Assembly: GCA_022539475.1 (NCBI GenBank)
Contig: VCMS01000067.1
Span: 1 to 64,000 of the forward strand
DNA from: Gracilaria domingensis
Taxonomy: Eukaryota > Rhodophyta > Florideophyceae > Gracilariales > Gracilariaceae
Length of the DNA: 64,000 bases
Reading direction: 5' to 3'
This document shows positions 10,494 through 21,970 of this stretch, one piece after another. The notes under the pieces were generated by a model, which ran no database searches, was not told where the DNA came from, and saw only the letters and a program-made list of their open reading frames with translations. A program made the position numbers and the translations under genes. Within the stretch, counting starts at the first letter, position 1; every line of letters starts with the position of its first letter.

Positions 10494-11618
10494 GTGCCAA
10501 GTGGGCCACAGGCTGGGGCCGCTACCGCTGTGTATGCCTGCGCGAATACACGCGTCACGTGCCACGTGCACGGCGGCGTCGTCGGTGAGAGTCTTTCATA
10601 CCGCGTCCTGTGCTGCGCGGTCTTCTTCGACGAGTTGGGCGGCGCGCGATGCAGTCGGATGGCGCCGACGGCGTGTTTCTCGCCGGATTGTCGCTTGCCA
10701 GCGACGGGTTCTGGCCATACAACCGTCAGATTGTGGAATGCGGAGGCGCAGTTGCCGAAGCTTTCCTTCGTCGGTCATCGCGATTGAGTGCTGGCGTTGG
10801 CATTTTCTACAGAGGGGAGTCGATTGGATTCTGCTTCGAAGGACGGTCGGGTATGGATCTGAGACGTTGAGAAAGGAACTGGTGAGAGCTTGGCTTCCCA
10901 TCGCAAATGGGTGACGGATTTGGGTTTGAAGCCGTATCATTTGGATGAACGATGTTGTTTGGTGGTGTCTGCTTCGAAGGATGCTACGCTGAAGATTTGG
11001 AACGTGGCTAGCATGAGCGCGGTCAGGATGCTCGCGCGACATAGAGCTGCAGTCACGACTGCCGTGTGGAGTGGAGACGGTTTTATCTATTCTGCTTCTC
11101 AGGATCGTAGTATAAAGATCTAGAATGCTGATAATGGCTTATCTTTGTCGACTATAAATGCACATGCTCACTGGGTGAATTCCATCACGCTTTCTACCGA
11201 CTACGTGCTCAAGTGCGGTGCGTTTGCATCTCTGGACGAGCAGAACGGATACATGCCGGTCAAGTGGTCGCGAGAAGAGGCGTTGGAGCGCTATGAAAAG
11301 GTGAAACGGCAAAGTACGGGCGGGAGGGAACTTATGGTGAGTGGGTCCGATAATTTCACTTTGATGCTGTGGGAAGACGTTTGGAAACGCACCTAGGGCA
11401 TACAGCCCATTTCGCGCATGACCGGCCATCAGCAGCTGGTCAAATGCAGGGCGTTCAGTCCGGATGGGCGGTATATCGCGTCGGCCAGTTTTGACAAGAA
11501 TGTAAGACTTTGGGATGACAAGCTGGCAAGTTTTGCTTCACGTTCCGCGGACATGTTGCGGCCGTTTACCGAGTGGTTTGAGAAGATATTAATCCTGCGC
11601 AGTTTTTTGTTCGTTTAA
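10494..11618 (+). pseudogene. NLE1: Notchless/Rsa4 WD40 ribosome-assembly factor relic
   Basis: WD repeats match Notchless in order: GSGHTTVRLWNAEAQLPK, GHRD(stop)VLALAFS, ASKDATLKIWN, YSASQDRSIKI(stop)NADNG, HWVNSITLSTDYVL, the RYEKVKRQ loop, VSGSDNFTLMLWE, and RMTGHQQLV followed by [21 protein letters not shown]. Notchless is a nucleolar factor that helps pre-60S ribosome maturation. All these pieces are in one frame, interrupted by stops at 10785 (TGA), 10860 (TGA), 11121 (TAG) and 11394 (TAG). The first three sit where the family has a conserved Trp. The last two or three repeats and the N-terminal Nle domain are missing or unrecognisable. With no frameshift in about 375 codons, decay is by point nonsense. 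Confidence 0.85.
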
Positions 11619-11639
11619 GAGATGGAGATGAGATAAAAT

Positions 11640-12528
11640 GTGTATGGTGTACTATAATGTGCGTCAGGAGGCCTAGATGAGTTGCAAGAGAAGCTTATGG
11701 TCCTTAGAAACGTGATAGACCTGATGGAGAAGGCGGTGAAAGTGTTCTGCACAAGACAAGGGTTGGTGGAGGAAAGGATGTTGAAATCGGATGTAGAAGG
11801 AAGGACAAAGATGGGAAGTATGGGAAGGGTTGCGGCACAGAAGGAGTCCTTTTTGACACCGAAGGCGAAGGCTGGTAGGTTCGGGCACCGGAAGAGCCGT
11901 CTGACGAAGAGGCGTAAGGAGAAGAGGATGGTGATGAAAGAGGTGGCACAGGAGGCAATCGGGGCTCCGGTCTTGACTGGGTTTTAACGTAGGGCATGGC
12001 ACTGCGAACGGCCGAACGAAATCTGGCGGCGCATAAGGAGAGAAGGATGGGGAGGAATGGGAAGCTGTTTTTGGGCGACGCGGGTGTACGGGATTGGGGA
12101 GGGTTGCTACCCGTACTTCTACAGAAAAGCTTTTGGGGAGACGGAGAGGAAGGATCCGAACGCAGGATCGGCGAAAAATGAGTAAAGAGTGATTGCGGTT
12201 TGGATGGGAAGGAACGTTGGGATGATTGAGGTGGGATGAGTTGTGATTTTTATCGCAACTCAGAGGAAAATGGAAACGCAAACTAGCACGAGTGCAGTTT
12301 TGAGAGACGGTCGCGGAAAAGAGTGAATGGGGTGGTGCAGCGAAGTAGAACCTCTACAAAAACTATGGGACCCAAGAATTAAACTGCGCCATATGGAATT
12401 TAATATTCCAAAATTTCTTAATTTTTTGAGTGCCAGCCTCTGCCACCCCCTCGCGCGCCCCAAATAGCCCAAAAACTAGCTTAGTTTCCAAAGCGAACAG
12501 ACTATATTCCACTTTGCAGAACACAGAC
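11640..12528 (+). repeat. Coiled-coil repeat unit, copy 1 (3' half)
   Basis: This stretch matches the right half of 49.9-50.76 kb. It contains the end of a Lys/Glu-rich coiled-coil frame (VEERMLKSDVEGRTK, VAAQKESFLTPKAKAG, KSRLTKRRKEK, GAPVLT; compare 49987-50200), then a non-coding tail. The match ends sharply at GCAGAACACAGACG (12515-12528; compare 50739-50752). The frame is shorter and has lost its start. Directly after the boundary comes an inverted LTR-element fragment. The family is unknown; a LINE ORF1-like protein is possible from the coiled coil plus basic tail, but no reverse transcriptase is seen. Confidence 0.7.
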
Positions 12529-13689
12529 GAGTGGGTGGGGTCTCGTTATCAGAAAGAAGGGCGCGGGAAGCCGGTTTCGGATTGCCATTACCTGGAACCT
12601 CGAGCGTGCCCTTCGCCAACGGAGGCAGACTTGCCGGCAAGCCGGACGAGCAGGGCACAGAAGCAGCACGTGACCCGCCACTCCTGCGACGGGACGACAT
12701 CGTTCACCGAAACAGTCGGCCAATCGGCAATCAGACATACTTCCGAAAACAGGCAAACAAGAGAACCGTATAGACGGATATTCCCAACCACCTGGGCTCC
12801 AAACAACCGAACCAACTTCAACAGATGTTGGCAAATAATGCCGATTCTAAGTCGCGAGACCAGTTTGAGGTGCAAACCCGCGTGCGGGAAAACAGCAGCC
12901 ACGTCGTGGAAAATCACAGACAGGGTGTTCAAGCCCTGCTCCCTATAGGGGTAGGGACAGTGGCAGAACCCTTCGATAGGGCCAGCGCGATGCCGGGTAT
13001 AAATCCAGGTGGCCCCGATCTGGGCGTGCAGTCGGAGGTATGGGGGAAGAATCGGCGCAGGTAGCCTGATGTTCCGGCGTGCCACAGCGAATGAAGATAT
13101 TCAGGCCAGTGGTGTTGGGCACAAAGGGCAACGAACGAGCCATGCAGCGGTGCCCTGACTGGCGAGATCGGGAAATATTCCCAGAAAATGTGGGCCAGGC
13201 CTGTATAACAGGGCAGAGTGATGAAAGCCGTATGACGGAAATAATAACAGTAAAACAATAGAAAAGATGTTGTAACGACGGTCTAGGACTTCTCAGTGGT
13301 AGAAGTCGGATGACTAGCACGGGGTCGCGGCGGTTTGCCCTATCAGGGACGAAGAACGTTCGCAAGCGGCAAGAAAGTCAGAGCCAGAAGCTTCCTTTAG
13401 GTTTACGTCCCGTACAGTGGCGGCAGGTGCCGCCACCTATATAGGGCACTTGAAAATATAAACTAAAATATCTAACTATCCGGTGCTGCCGGCCAACACT
13501 CTACACGTGTGAAACCGTGACAGGCTTGCCACGGCGCACCTGACATCAGGCCAACTCGGCACACGTGTGTAGAAACACTACCCTTCCTAGACATACCCCA
13601 AAATGGGCCCATTAGCACAGTAGCCTCTCATAACATGAGGTGTCGAAGCCAGTAACGGATCAACGAACTATGAAAAGCACCTCAGTGCA
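12529..13689 (-). mobile_element. LTR-element fragment (Ty3/Gypsy), minus strand
   Basis: This is the reverse complement of about 54781-55950: the 5' LTR, leader and first part of gag of the same family as the element at the right end of the window. The outer LTR end (complement of TGCACC...) is at 13689; the inner end is cut at 12529 against the coiled-coil repeat unit. The LTR promoter region with its short GTGGCGGCA palindrome is near 13420. It is a broken, truncated fossil with moderate divergence from the other copy, hence older. Confidence 0.85.
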
Positions 13690-13845
13690 TCCCTCTCCAG
13701 GCGTTTTGCTCTACACGTTTCATATCCCCAAAGTCCCTGAACACATTGTCAACAATGTCAGCATAAAACGTTGCGTCGAAGCTCGTAGGTCCCGTATGCA
13801 CTGATCTTAGAAAATAAGTAAGTCTTGAATGGTTAACCCCGGTAA

Positions 13846-14439
13846 TTGTTAGGAGAACATTCACAACATTCTCAGAGTTGCAGTCTAGCCCATGTTGTCT
13901 CTAAGCTTGGGCGCTTTCTGGCTGAAAATAATTTGCAAGTAGAATACTGGATTGTTGGGGACGAAGCGTATGTATGTACTAACAGCCTGATTTGTCCTAT
14001 ACCTATTTCGCAGATAAGAACGTGCTGGGAGGACGGGTTTAACTTTTATTTGTCATCACTAAGAATTCATGTGGAACAGGCTTTCGGTATGCTGGTTGCC
14101 AGATGGCGGATTCTGAACTTTCTGGAGTTTTCTGTTAATGTAAACTGCGAGATTGTCTCGGTGTGCATGAAGCTCCATAACTTTTGCATCGAGAACAGAT
14201 TGTCTGGCTGCAAGGAAATTAAAGAGGAAGAGGTTTGTGAACGCATTCAAGATGTTCTTGCCTGGTATCAATGTTGTAAGGAGAGCCACGTCGATTGGGT
14301 AAGTATTGAGGAAGAAGAGGTTGAGGCAGATGGAGTTTTTGTTCTGTCCAAGAGGGTCGCTTTAATGGAAGTTATTGCGAAGAAGGGGCTAAAACGTCCC
14401 TTGCCTCGTGGTGCGCCAAGTAACTTAAGTAGTCTTTGA
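13846..14439 (+). pseudogene. PIF/Harbinger transposase, C-terminal fragment
   Basis: The frame shows the second half of a DDE_4-type transposase: YWIVGDEAY (second catalytic Asp), then RIHVEQAFGMLVARWRIL (third acidic residue, Glu) and a C-terminal CMKLHNFCIENR block with an acidic tail ending at a stop at 14439. The first catalytic Asp and the DNA-binding partner gene are not present. The left side abuts the LTR fragment ending at 13689. The stretch 13690-13845 may hold a small inverted piece of the same gene (minus-strand SVHTGPTSFDATFYAD), weakly supported. Inactive as it stands. Confidence 0.8.
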
Positions 14440-14809
14440 TTCCCCGGGCGTTGTATCTAAGGCTTTGGATAAGAATGGCACATTCGAACAGTGCTTATGA
14501 GTCTCTCAGAAGAGGAGACCGAGTTTTAGAAATCTTCTCTTGGTTGGTTTTCGGGCGCTTACATTTCGTTCTTCGTTATCAGCACTGCCGGTGTCACTGC
14601 GCATCTCCGGTTTTACTGCGCTCTTTATTCGGTTCTTTTGTCCTACTCTGCTTTTGAAGGCGCGCTCGCTTTCTGACGTGCAGCTCCGTTGTGTTGTTTC
14701 TTGCCTTCAATATCGCTCTGGGTTAATCGCATTCACCCGTCCACCGGAGCGAATTCCCGGACTCAACATTTATCGACTCAGGTTTTCCAAGCTTTAGACT
14801 CACACTCCC
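14440..14809. other. No gene recognised (upstream of TBL1 relic)
   Basis: About 370 bp between the Harbinger fragment and the TBL1-like first exon. Open frames here show no motif; it may include the old promoter or leader of the TBL1 relic. Confidence 0.4.
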
Positions 14810-15763
14810 TTGAGTTCAGGTGAGATCAATTACTTAGCCCTCTGTTACCTGCAGCAGTCTGGTACGTTCCACAAACTGTTCCACCCACTTTCAGCGTCCG
14901 CATCAAACTTGTACCTATGCATCGTGCAACAGCTCTATGTACTTTCGTGCTTTTGTACTCAACTTGTTCTCGCGGTGGACCGCTGTCAATTATACGCTAA
15001 CTCTACGTGTGTGTGTTCGTTTCTTATTTTCGTTTGTTTGTTCTACTTGATCCTATCTTTATAGGATACGTTCGGAGCGCTTTTGGCTTTCGGCTACGAG
15101 AGCCAAGTGAGCAACACCAAAATCGATGACTCTCAAATACCTCTAGGTTCTCTGATTTCCTTTATCCAACGCGGTGTACACTTTGTGGAAATCGAAGAGA
15201 GTCTCATGGACGAAAGCAAAGAATGCACTCAGGCCATAGACGTCATCACTTCTTTGTTTGACGTCCATCGCTTCCTATGCAATCAGAACTTTCGAGCCAC
15301 CTCAGCAGGTCAATGTAATCAATGGAACCAGTGACAACGCCATGATGATGGACATAGACGACAAGGAACCCACGACGAACATTGATAAAACAAAGGAATG
15401 TACCAATCGAACACGGATGCCCTAGACTCGGAAGTTCTCAGCTTCAGGGGATATACATCAGAGGCGTGTGTGTGCATGAAACGTACGACCGTGCTGGCAA
15501 CAGTTTCGGGAGAATCTACAGCTCGAATCTGGCCTATTCCTACCACTTTTCCAGCCCCTTCTTCAGCGTCAGCGTCAGCATCGGCGGCAGGAGCTGCACA
15601 GCCTTCGGTACTGCCACATGCAGCCGATCGCACACGATCTAGCACCTTGGGAAAACATAAATCAAATGATGTCACCACTTTAGATTGGAATCCAACTGGA
15701 ACAATGCTTGCAACCGGTACATATGATGGGGTTTCAAAAGTGTGGAATGAAACTGGAAATTAA
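14810..15763 (+). pseudogene. TBL1: TBL1/HOS15-like LisH-WD40 corepressor gene relic
   Basis: The first exon encodes a LisH start (SSGEINYLALCYLQQSG) like the family's 'TSDEVNFLVYRYLQESG', with TTG where ATG is expected (14810). After an inferred intron, exon 2 reads AFGYESQVS, DDSQIPLGSLISFIQRG and VEIEESL, matching the LisH-linker. Later come the first WD repeats (SGESTARIWPIP; RTRSSTLGKHKSNDVTTLDW; ATGTYDGVSKVWN). The frame ends at 15763 after two of about eight repeats. There is one extra base just after the intron and at least one frame change near 15330-15400. TBL1/HOS15 proteins recruit histone deacetylases. The Blm10 relic starts about 65 bp downstream. Confidence 0.8.
14862..15064 (+). 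other. Inferred spliceosomal intron in TBL1 relic
   Basis: GTACGT follows the LisH codons at 14862; a pyrimidine-rich tract ends in TTTATAG at 15064. Joining at these points places YLQQSG directly before GYVRSAF, as in the family (YLQESGFSHSAF). Length 203 nt. Inferred from protein logic only. Confidence 0.65.
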
Positions 15764-15827
15764 AGCAAAGCCTTGTGCTACATACTGGACCTCTGTTTTC
15801 GTTAAGGTGGAACAAGTAGGGTAATTA

Positions 15828-18800
15828 TATTCTAATTGAGTGGCTTGATAGAACTACTACGGTATCGAATGGACTCGAAGCGCCTTTGAACGCGATGATG
15901 CCGCTTTGAAAAAGCGCATTGGTCGTTGCCTTGACCTCAAGCATGTCTTTGAACCACATTAATTTCCGTTCTTCATCAACATCATGATCAGGGGCGCTCT
16001 GTCGCCTTCAATCGATATGGGGTTACTTTCCAAGATGCCGCGCTGTGCTTTACGTGTCATGATCAAGAGACTCTGTGTGATTCCGACGGCATCCGGTTCC
16101 GTGCAATCGTGAAGCGCATCATTGAAGTGCATATTGAATGTATTGACGGCAGTCCGTATATCGGCAGGGATATCAGAGATTCACTTGGCCGAAATCTCGT
16201 TTTTCTGCTCACGAAGAGCAGGAACGTTCTTACTCCTGATGACATTGCAGAAAACATATGGAATGAGTTTGAACACAAGTTACATTCTACTGATAATGAT
16301 GTCAAATTCAGAGCGCTTCTCCTTCTTTCTCACGTCCTTCCCTCCCGAGCCGACTCGAGGTCTGGCTGGGTACCAGAAGCTACGAAGATATGGCAAACCA
16401 TATCTTGTCCTAGTGATTGGAACACGATCTGGTTGAGCATGTTTTCGAGATCATCGCGGCACCAGCCTTGTGTGCATGACTGGACGCCGTATCTCTTGTG
16501 GGTATAATGCAGCCGCATGACGTCTGCCTTTCAGTTGCCTTTAGGTCCGTACGCCTCTTACGGTCAGATTGACCGACACTGTCCCACGCACATGTATTTC
16601 TTGATGGATGGAAAGAATATATCAATGTTCGAGATCTTTGCTGTATATTCATTATCTCCAAAGTATCCTCAGGCCTTGGAATACTTGCAACAACTCTTCA
16701 CCCTCATTTCCAATTACTTCCATCCGAGTAATAGTGGATCTTGGTCGCCCAGTATCGGCACATTTCTGTAATATGTCGCGTCCTATCTTTTATCCCGTGT
16801 AAATAAAGGGCGGAAAGCTACAAAGGAAGGAGTACTCACGAGAGTTTTGAATTGCTGTTCTCAAAAGGGAGTACCTTCAAGTGAACATCGTCTCACTCCA
16901 GATATTATTAACAAGCTCGTTGACATTTTACGCCCGCTTATTCATCACGGATTACATTCCAAGGTCATGAACGTATCCATGCATTCGGCAACTGCAACAA
17001 AAGAGCTAGCACTACTACAGCCTGAGAAGGTTGTCGAACCCCTGCTTATTGAAGCTGCCGAAGGTCTTTGGTCCGTCTCATCCCCTCACAGTACTTTCGC
17101 TGCCCTTAAGCTTCTTGCGTCTTTGACCCCTGTATTTCCAGATCAAGACATATTTCCGAATGGGAGGAACTACCTAACCCAAGCTCTTGAGCTAAAACTG
17201 CCGGGAATCCTAACGATGTGGGAAAGACCGAGTATACTCTAAAGTTTATCGCGGGTGCCGCTGCTAGACTGCAAAGCATTGTCGAGGAAGACCACAGTCA
17301 TGGCTTTCAGGACTTCTTGGAGGACTATGTGCCACAGGTTTTGGATCGCATATTCGCACTACTTGAATCTCTTGAAGCACCTCCGAAGAAGAATAGAAAT
17401 GTGGTGTACAGTTCAGGAGATTCCCAGCTTTCTTTTTTCATGTTTTCTGTGGCTATAGAGAACCTGTTCAGAGCTCTTCATGGAAAGATTGCTGAGTCAG
17501 CAGCACACCTAATTGCCCTGAAACTAACTGATTCTGCTTGCACAAATGGTATGAAGTACTGTGGGGCCCTGGTCAGAACTGCAGCAGCTGCAGCCGTAGT
17601 CCCAAGAGGTGGGTCTTCGGTGTATATTTTTGTTCCCTCTTTGATCCGTAGCATACTTGACGATGATGATTCTGCTGTCGAAACCTCCAAGAAGTGTTTC
17701 GCAACTGTAAGTGAAACGGAAATGTTTTGGAGAATCCGTATGCTCGCACAAGCATGCCGTGCCGTAGGGTCTGGGATAGGTGAGCATCTTGATGAGATAG
17801 CCTTCATTATTCGTCTATCAAAAGACAAATCGTCTCGCCCGACCTAAAAGGCTGGGGGTCGACTGCTTGGAGGTGTTATTGAAGGACTAACATCCGTTGA
17901 AATGGAGTTTGGTCCAGGAACAGTATCAGAGCATGAGCCAAAAGAGAACGATGGCATCTACGACTTTGAATGGCACATTACAACAGAGGAAGAATGGATA
18001 CGAGGTGAACATTTGGTGGAACTGTTCATGAACAGGGCAGCAAAGCTTTGCAAATACTCTCCTGAAGATAAAGAACTGAAGTAGTTCACAACAGATCGCG
18101 ATGTTTTGTTCAGAGTGCTGCGCCTGCTGCATGCGCTACAGAACGGTGGTCGATGGTTGCTTGCAGGTGCGATGCCGGATCATTTCAAGGCTTTAGACAA
18201 ACACGTAGCAGGAAGTATCACAACAACCGGGGCCGATGCTCGTTTGGCTCTGAAGAAGCCAATTCAAGTCGGTTTCGGAGGTGAAAGAGTGGAAGGCAAT
18301 GAATATGAGCTCGGGACGAGTATGTGGAAGAGACTGTATTCTTTTTGATATCGCTTATTATGAAGAAAGTGATGCAGTCCCGGCCCGATGACGGCGCTCT
18401 ATTGTACTGCTGTCTTGAACCGATTGAACTCGCTCATGACCCGTTCAGAAAAGGAGACCGAAGTCAGCACACTATGTACGCGTCTCGAGGCTACAAGTCT
18501 TCAAACAAGTCTGTTATTTCGGCGAAGAGACCTTTCGGATGTGAAGGAGGAGTCGGAAGAGCAACGCCGCGTTTTATCAATAAGCTCAGAAGTGAAGCTC
18601 ATCTTGAAATGCGGTTGAGTATTGGGGCCAGAAGTGGAGCCGGCGCTTTCGTCCGTCGAAAATATGGTAAGCCAACTCTCGGAAATGGCTCTTAAGGACT
18701 TCCCTCGTGTTCGTTCTGAAGCCAGGGGAGTTCAAACCAGAGCATTGATCATCGTTCGTCCACACTTTAGACAGACGGAAGTTCTCTCAGTCATCGATCG

Positions 18801-20213
18801 CCTTTGAAGCGCAGTTTCTGGGTGGTATAATAAGGAAGGTTTGAAGACCAAGAAATCATCTGAAGACACATATATTCTTGTGAAGACTGATGTGGCAGAT
18901 TCAGGGGCCTCAAACAAAACGAATACCTTATCGAAAGACGGCGAAATCTCTTATGAGCAGATTATTGGCGCCTCATCTATCCTACATAGCTCTGCTCTTG
19001 CTCCTATGATAATGCGTGACTGGTCTCTGTGTTCACTCAAGATCAAGACCTTATTGCCTGCATTGTCGAAGGTGGAACGTGCAGACGGTGCCGTTGCCTT
19101 GAAGGTCCTTTTCGCTAAGCTTTCTGCTCTCTTCAGACCACTACAACTTGGTCAATTGCGACTAATTGGTGAAGACCTCGAAACTATTCCAAGCCATGTC
19201 TCAAATGCGTCTGAACAGCTAGATCAGCAAAACAGACAGAAGCACTATGTCGATCTGAGTGAGCACTTGTTGAGCCTATTGACCTCTCCAGGTTTGTACG
19301 TTCCCGAGTCGAATGGAATCACGAAGGCGAAAGGGAACGGAACGCACTGGAAGTCCCAGGTATTGATCACAACCGTGTTGTACTTTTTGCTTCGGAACGA
19401 CCGGCCTCCCTCGGCAGCTGTTGCAGACTTCTTCATTCGCAGTATGGTTTCAGACATCATGGACCTGCGTCGAGTTTCTTCACGAGCAGTTTTCTCATGC
19501 TTAGCCCTAGTGAGAAGATGGCAAAGAGAGATGGCAAGAACGACAGACAATCTTCCCTTGGATTCATAGATTGGTCTTAGTCGGGAGATAGTGCACTTAT
19601 GACTGGCTCATCTGTTATAGGTTCAAAAGAGTATGTTCGGAAGCTGATTCATACTCCTGCTTTGAACCATTATGACGGTTCGGACGGTGGTCGACGTCGT
19701 ATTCACCTTGCGGCGATAGGTGGACTTGGTGTGACGTTTCTTTCTCGTACAAATGACGGTGAGCTCTGCTAGATTGTGTACGGGGGACGCCAGTGGCCTA
19801 CTTCATGGCATCCTACATCAAAAGATACACTCAATCTTGCTCGTGTGCGATACTACGAGATTTTTGCAAGGATTTTCGTGAAAGATTTCCATGACGCTGG
19901 GCAGCCATCGTTAACGGAGCTGGTAGAGACTATCAAGCTGAAACGCGAGCGCATCATTGAAGCAGTAAAGGACGAAGATGTCAGAGTTGCTGCCGGAGAA
20001 GTGCTGGCTGGCTTATTTTGAGGCTTGTATCATCTTGGATGCAAGCACTACACAAGCCATTCTGGAGCAACTCGCTGTCCGCCTTCTGAACGAGATTTCT
20101 GCTCCTACAGGAGGAGCAATGGCGGTACAAAGATTCGATCGATTGGTTAAAATGACGGATGCAGAAGATGAGCAAGCCCACGCAGCCGAACAGCTAAAGA
20201 AGAGTCGCTCTTA
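15828..20213 (+). pseudogene. BLM10: Blm10/PA200 (PSME4) proteasome activator relic
   Basis: Segments match the HEAT-repeat proteasome activator in order: SNYFHPSNSGSWSP, the PEKVVEPLLIEAAEGLWS block, the NPNDVGKTEYTLKFIAG motif near 17200, the long block 17218-17847 (LEDYVPQVLDRIFALLES; CGALVRTAA), the LFRVLRLLHALQNGG region, RSEARGVQTRALIIV, and a C-terminal stretch to about 20213. Blm10/PA200 caps the 20S proteasome in the nucleus. Stops interrupt conserved sequence near 16505, 16769, 17845, 18082, 18805, 19567 and 19770; frameshifts lie near 17204, 18322 and before 19776. The family is about 1800-2100 residues; about 1450 codons are covered, so the C-terminal end, including the last-residue proteasome anchor, is probably lost. 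Confidence 0.85.
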
Positions 20214-20391
20214 AAGCGTAGTTCATTTATGAAGCATAACAGTGATCGCATCTCACCACCACCCGGTGGGCAGTACCTACTACACATTATCGCCACCACG
20301 ATCACAGAATAGAGCCTCTAGCATTTTCTAATCAATAATGAATCTGTACCTACGACAAAAAGAAACTGAGTAGACAATAGCAAGTTAGAAA

Positions 20392-21970
20392 TCAATTCTG
20401 CTTGTCGCGATCGCCTGTTGCCCTGTCTTCGCAGAAGTCCTTGAGGCGTTTCTTGCTGCGGTGTAAAATCCCGAGAAGCATTTCCTGGACCTCACTATCT
20501 CCTCCAAGTTCAAGAGCGCGCTTGTGCATCTCTACGCTTGTGAGTACATCACCAGCAAGGCGTTTCTCCTCCTCGGAAATCTCCATGTCGGCTCGAACGC
20601 GCTTCGGCCTGTTTTCGCTTTGCTCATGGCGACTCTCTAACTGCTGCCTCACGTAGCCAGTAAAATTGCTGAGCGACTTCGACATTTCGTTTAGACTTCC
20701 CTGTATCTCCGAGCTGCGTCTCTTTTCTGACTTTGTCTCTCCGCTTTCGCGCGCAGTGCTCTGATTAATACCTTCATCGAGGCCGCCCGCACCATTGTCG
20801 ATTAGTTTGGATGTCAATTGCAGTAGGTTTGTTTCCTCCCGAGGAGTACCCATCCTGCATACCAAGAACATGATCAGCGTCCTCTTCGACTTCATTTTGT
20901 AGTGTCCAGTACCTGTAAGCTCAAGAAAAGAAACGATCCGGTCCGGGTCATTCTGCCCGGAGGCGGACCACTTATCACAAACATCAGTAAAATGGCGCCG
21001 TGCTTCATAGAACTGTTCCTGAAGTACAGAAGCCTTCCTTTCACAAAGCGCCCGAGCATCAGAATCAACTTCTTCTAGGTGCCCTGTAAAGTTCTTCTTG
21101 GAGTCAACGAGAGGGTTATTAAATCTCTGTGCAATGCATCCCCAGAATGCTTCGCGTGTAATGCGGCAACCCATTTCATCCTTTGACAGTTCCAATCCAC
21201 ATGCTTTCAACAGCGCATGTCGGCACAAGTTGTCATCCCTGAGTAGGACAAGAAGACACGCAAACTCATTGAGGGAAAAGTTAGCCTTCTTCTCGCCTAC
21301 ACAAATTTCTGGATTAGTACCTCCCTTCATAACTGCGCACTGCACTGATTGCTGGTTTTTTGTCAGACTGATGCAATCGCTGGATCAACGTCTGAAATTC
21401 AGAGAGAATTTCCCACGTTCTGCAGCCTTGAATTGAAGCTTGTTCCCAAGCTTGGTAATCCCTGCACCCATGATTCTTGCGAATGAGCTCATCAAATGTT
21501 TTTCCTTTCTCAGTAAGAACAAAAACATATACCATACACCTTGCGATCAGTGCCTGCTTCGAGCCGGAACTTATAACGAGCTTCCATTGCTTCGAAATGT
21601 GGTGAAGATCTTTCACATTTCTAGAGCACAAGTAAGAATAAAAGTGTACTGCTTTCTCTCGGTTTTTGAACTGACATGACGCGAATTCTCGTTCCTCTGT
21701 ATTGTTAACATCGCTTGAAATATCTGTGCGAGCGTTAGCGTTGGGGGTTGCTTTGCGGGGAATACGTCGAATGGGCGGAGCAGTTGTAATGTTAGATATG
21801 GAGAATGGGTGTTGTTGAGGTCGCAGTGGACTACGACTCAACGGGACTTTTGAAGAGTGCTGATGGGAAGATTCAGGTGTTTCCGGGTTTTGCATTGCAG
21901 CTTCCAGGGAGAGAAATATCTGCTCGCAATTTTCGAGAGCCGGAAAGGGTATTGCGAGCTGCAACGTCAA
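20392..21970 (-). pseudogene. Unknown gene, one apparent frameshift
   Basis: Two overlapping minus-strand frames (21970-21314, then 21345-20392) read as one protein of about 520 residues with a frame change near 21330. The first part has a Pro/Ser-rich head and a compact domain (QFKNREKAVHFYSYLC, TFDELIRKNHGCRDYQAWE). The second has a helical domain (FSLNEFACLLVLLRDD, TREAFWGCIAQRFNN) and a basic/acidic coiled-coil tail (EISEEEKRLAGDVL, HRSKKRLKDFCE). I do not recognise the family. It sits between Blm10 and the glycosyltransferase relic on the opposite strand, which could mean an inserted mobile-element gene. It is better preserved than its neighbours. Confidence 0.5.

Noticed and set aside
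11640-12528. LINE identity for the coiled-coil repeat unit
   Set aside because: No endonuclease or reverse transcriptase is seen in either copy and no poly-A tail; coiled coil plus basic tail alone is not enough.
13690-13845. Inverted Harbinger piece between the LTR fragment and the transposase
   Set aside because: Only one short motif-like stretch (SVHTGPTSFDATFYAD) on the minus strand; too weak to list as a feature.
6424-20213. Alternative genetic code with TAA/TAG read as Gln
   Set aside because: Some ankyrin stops fit Gln, but Notchless and GT2 stops fit Trp and the HECT stops fit Glu and Tyr. The healthy RPE gene uses CAA/CAG for Gln and ends at tandem TAG. Frameshifts and lost catalytic residues point to decay.
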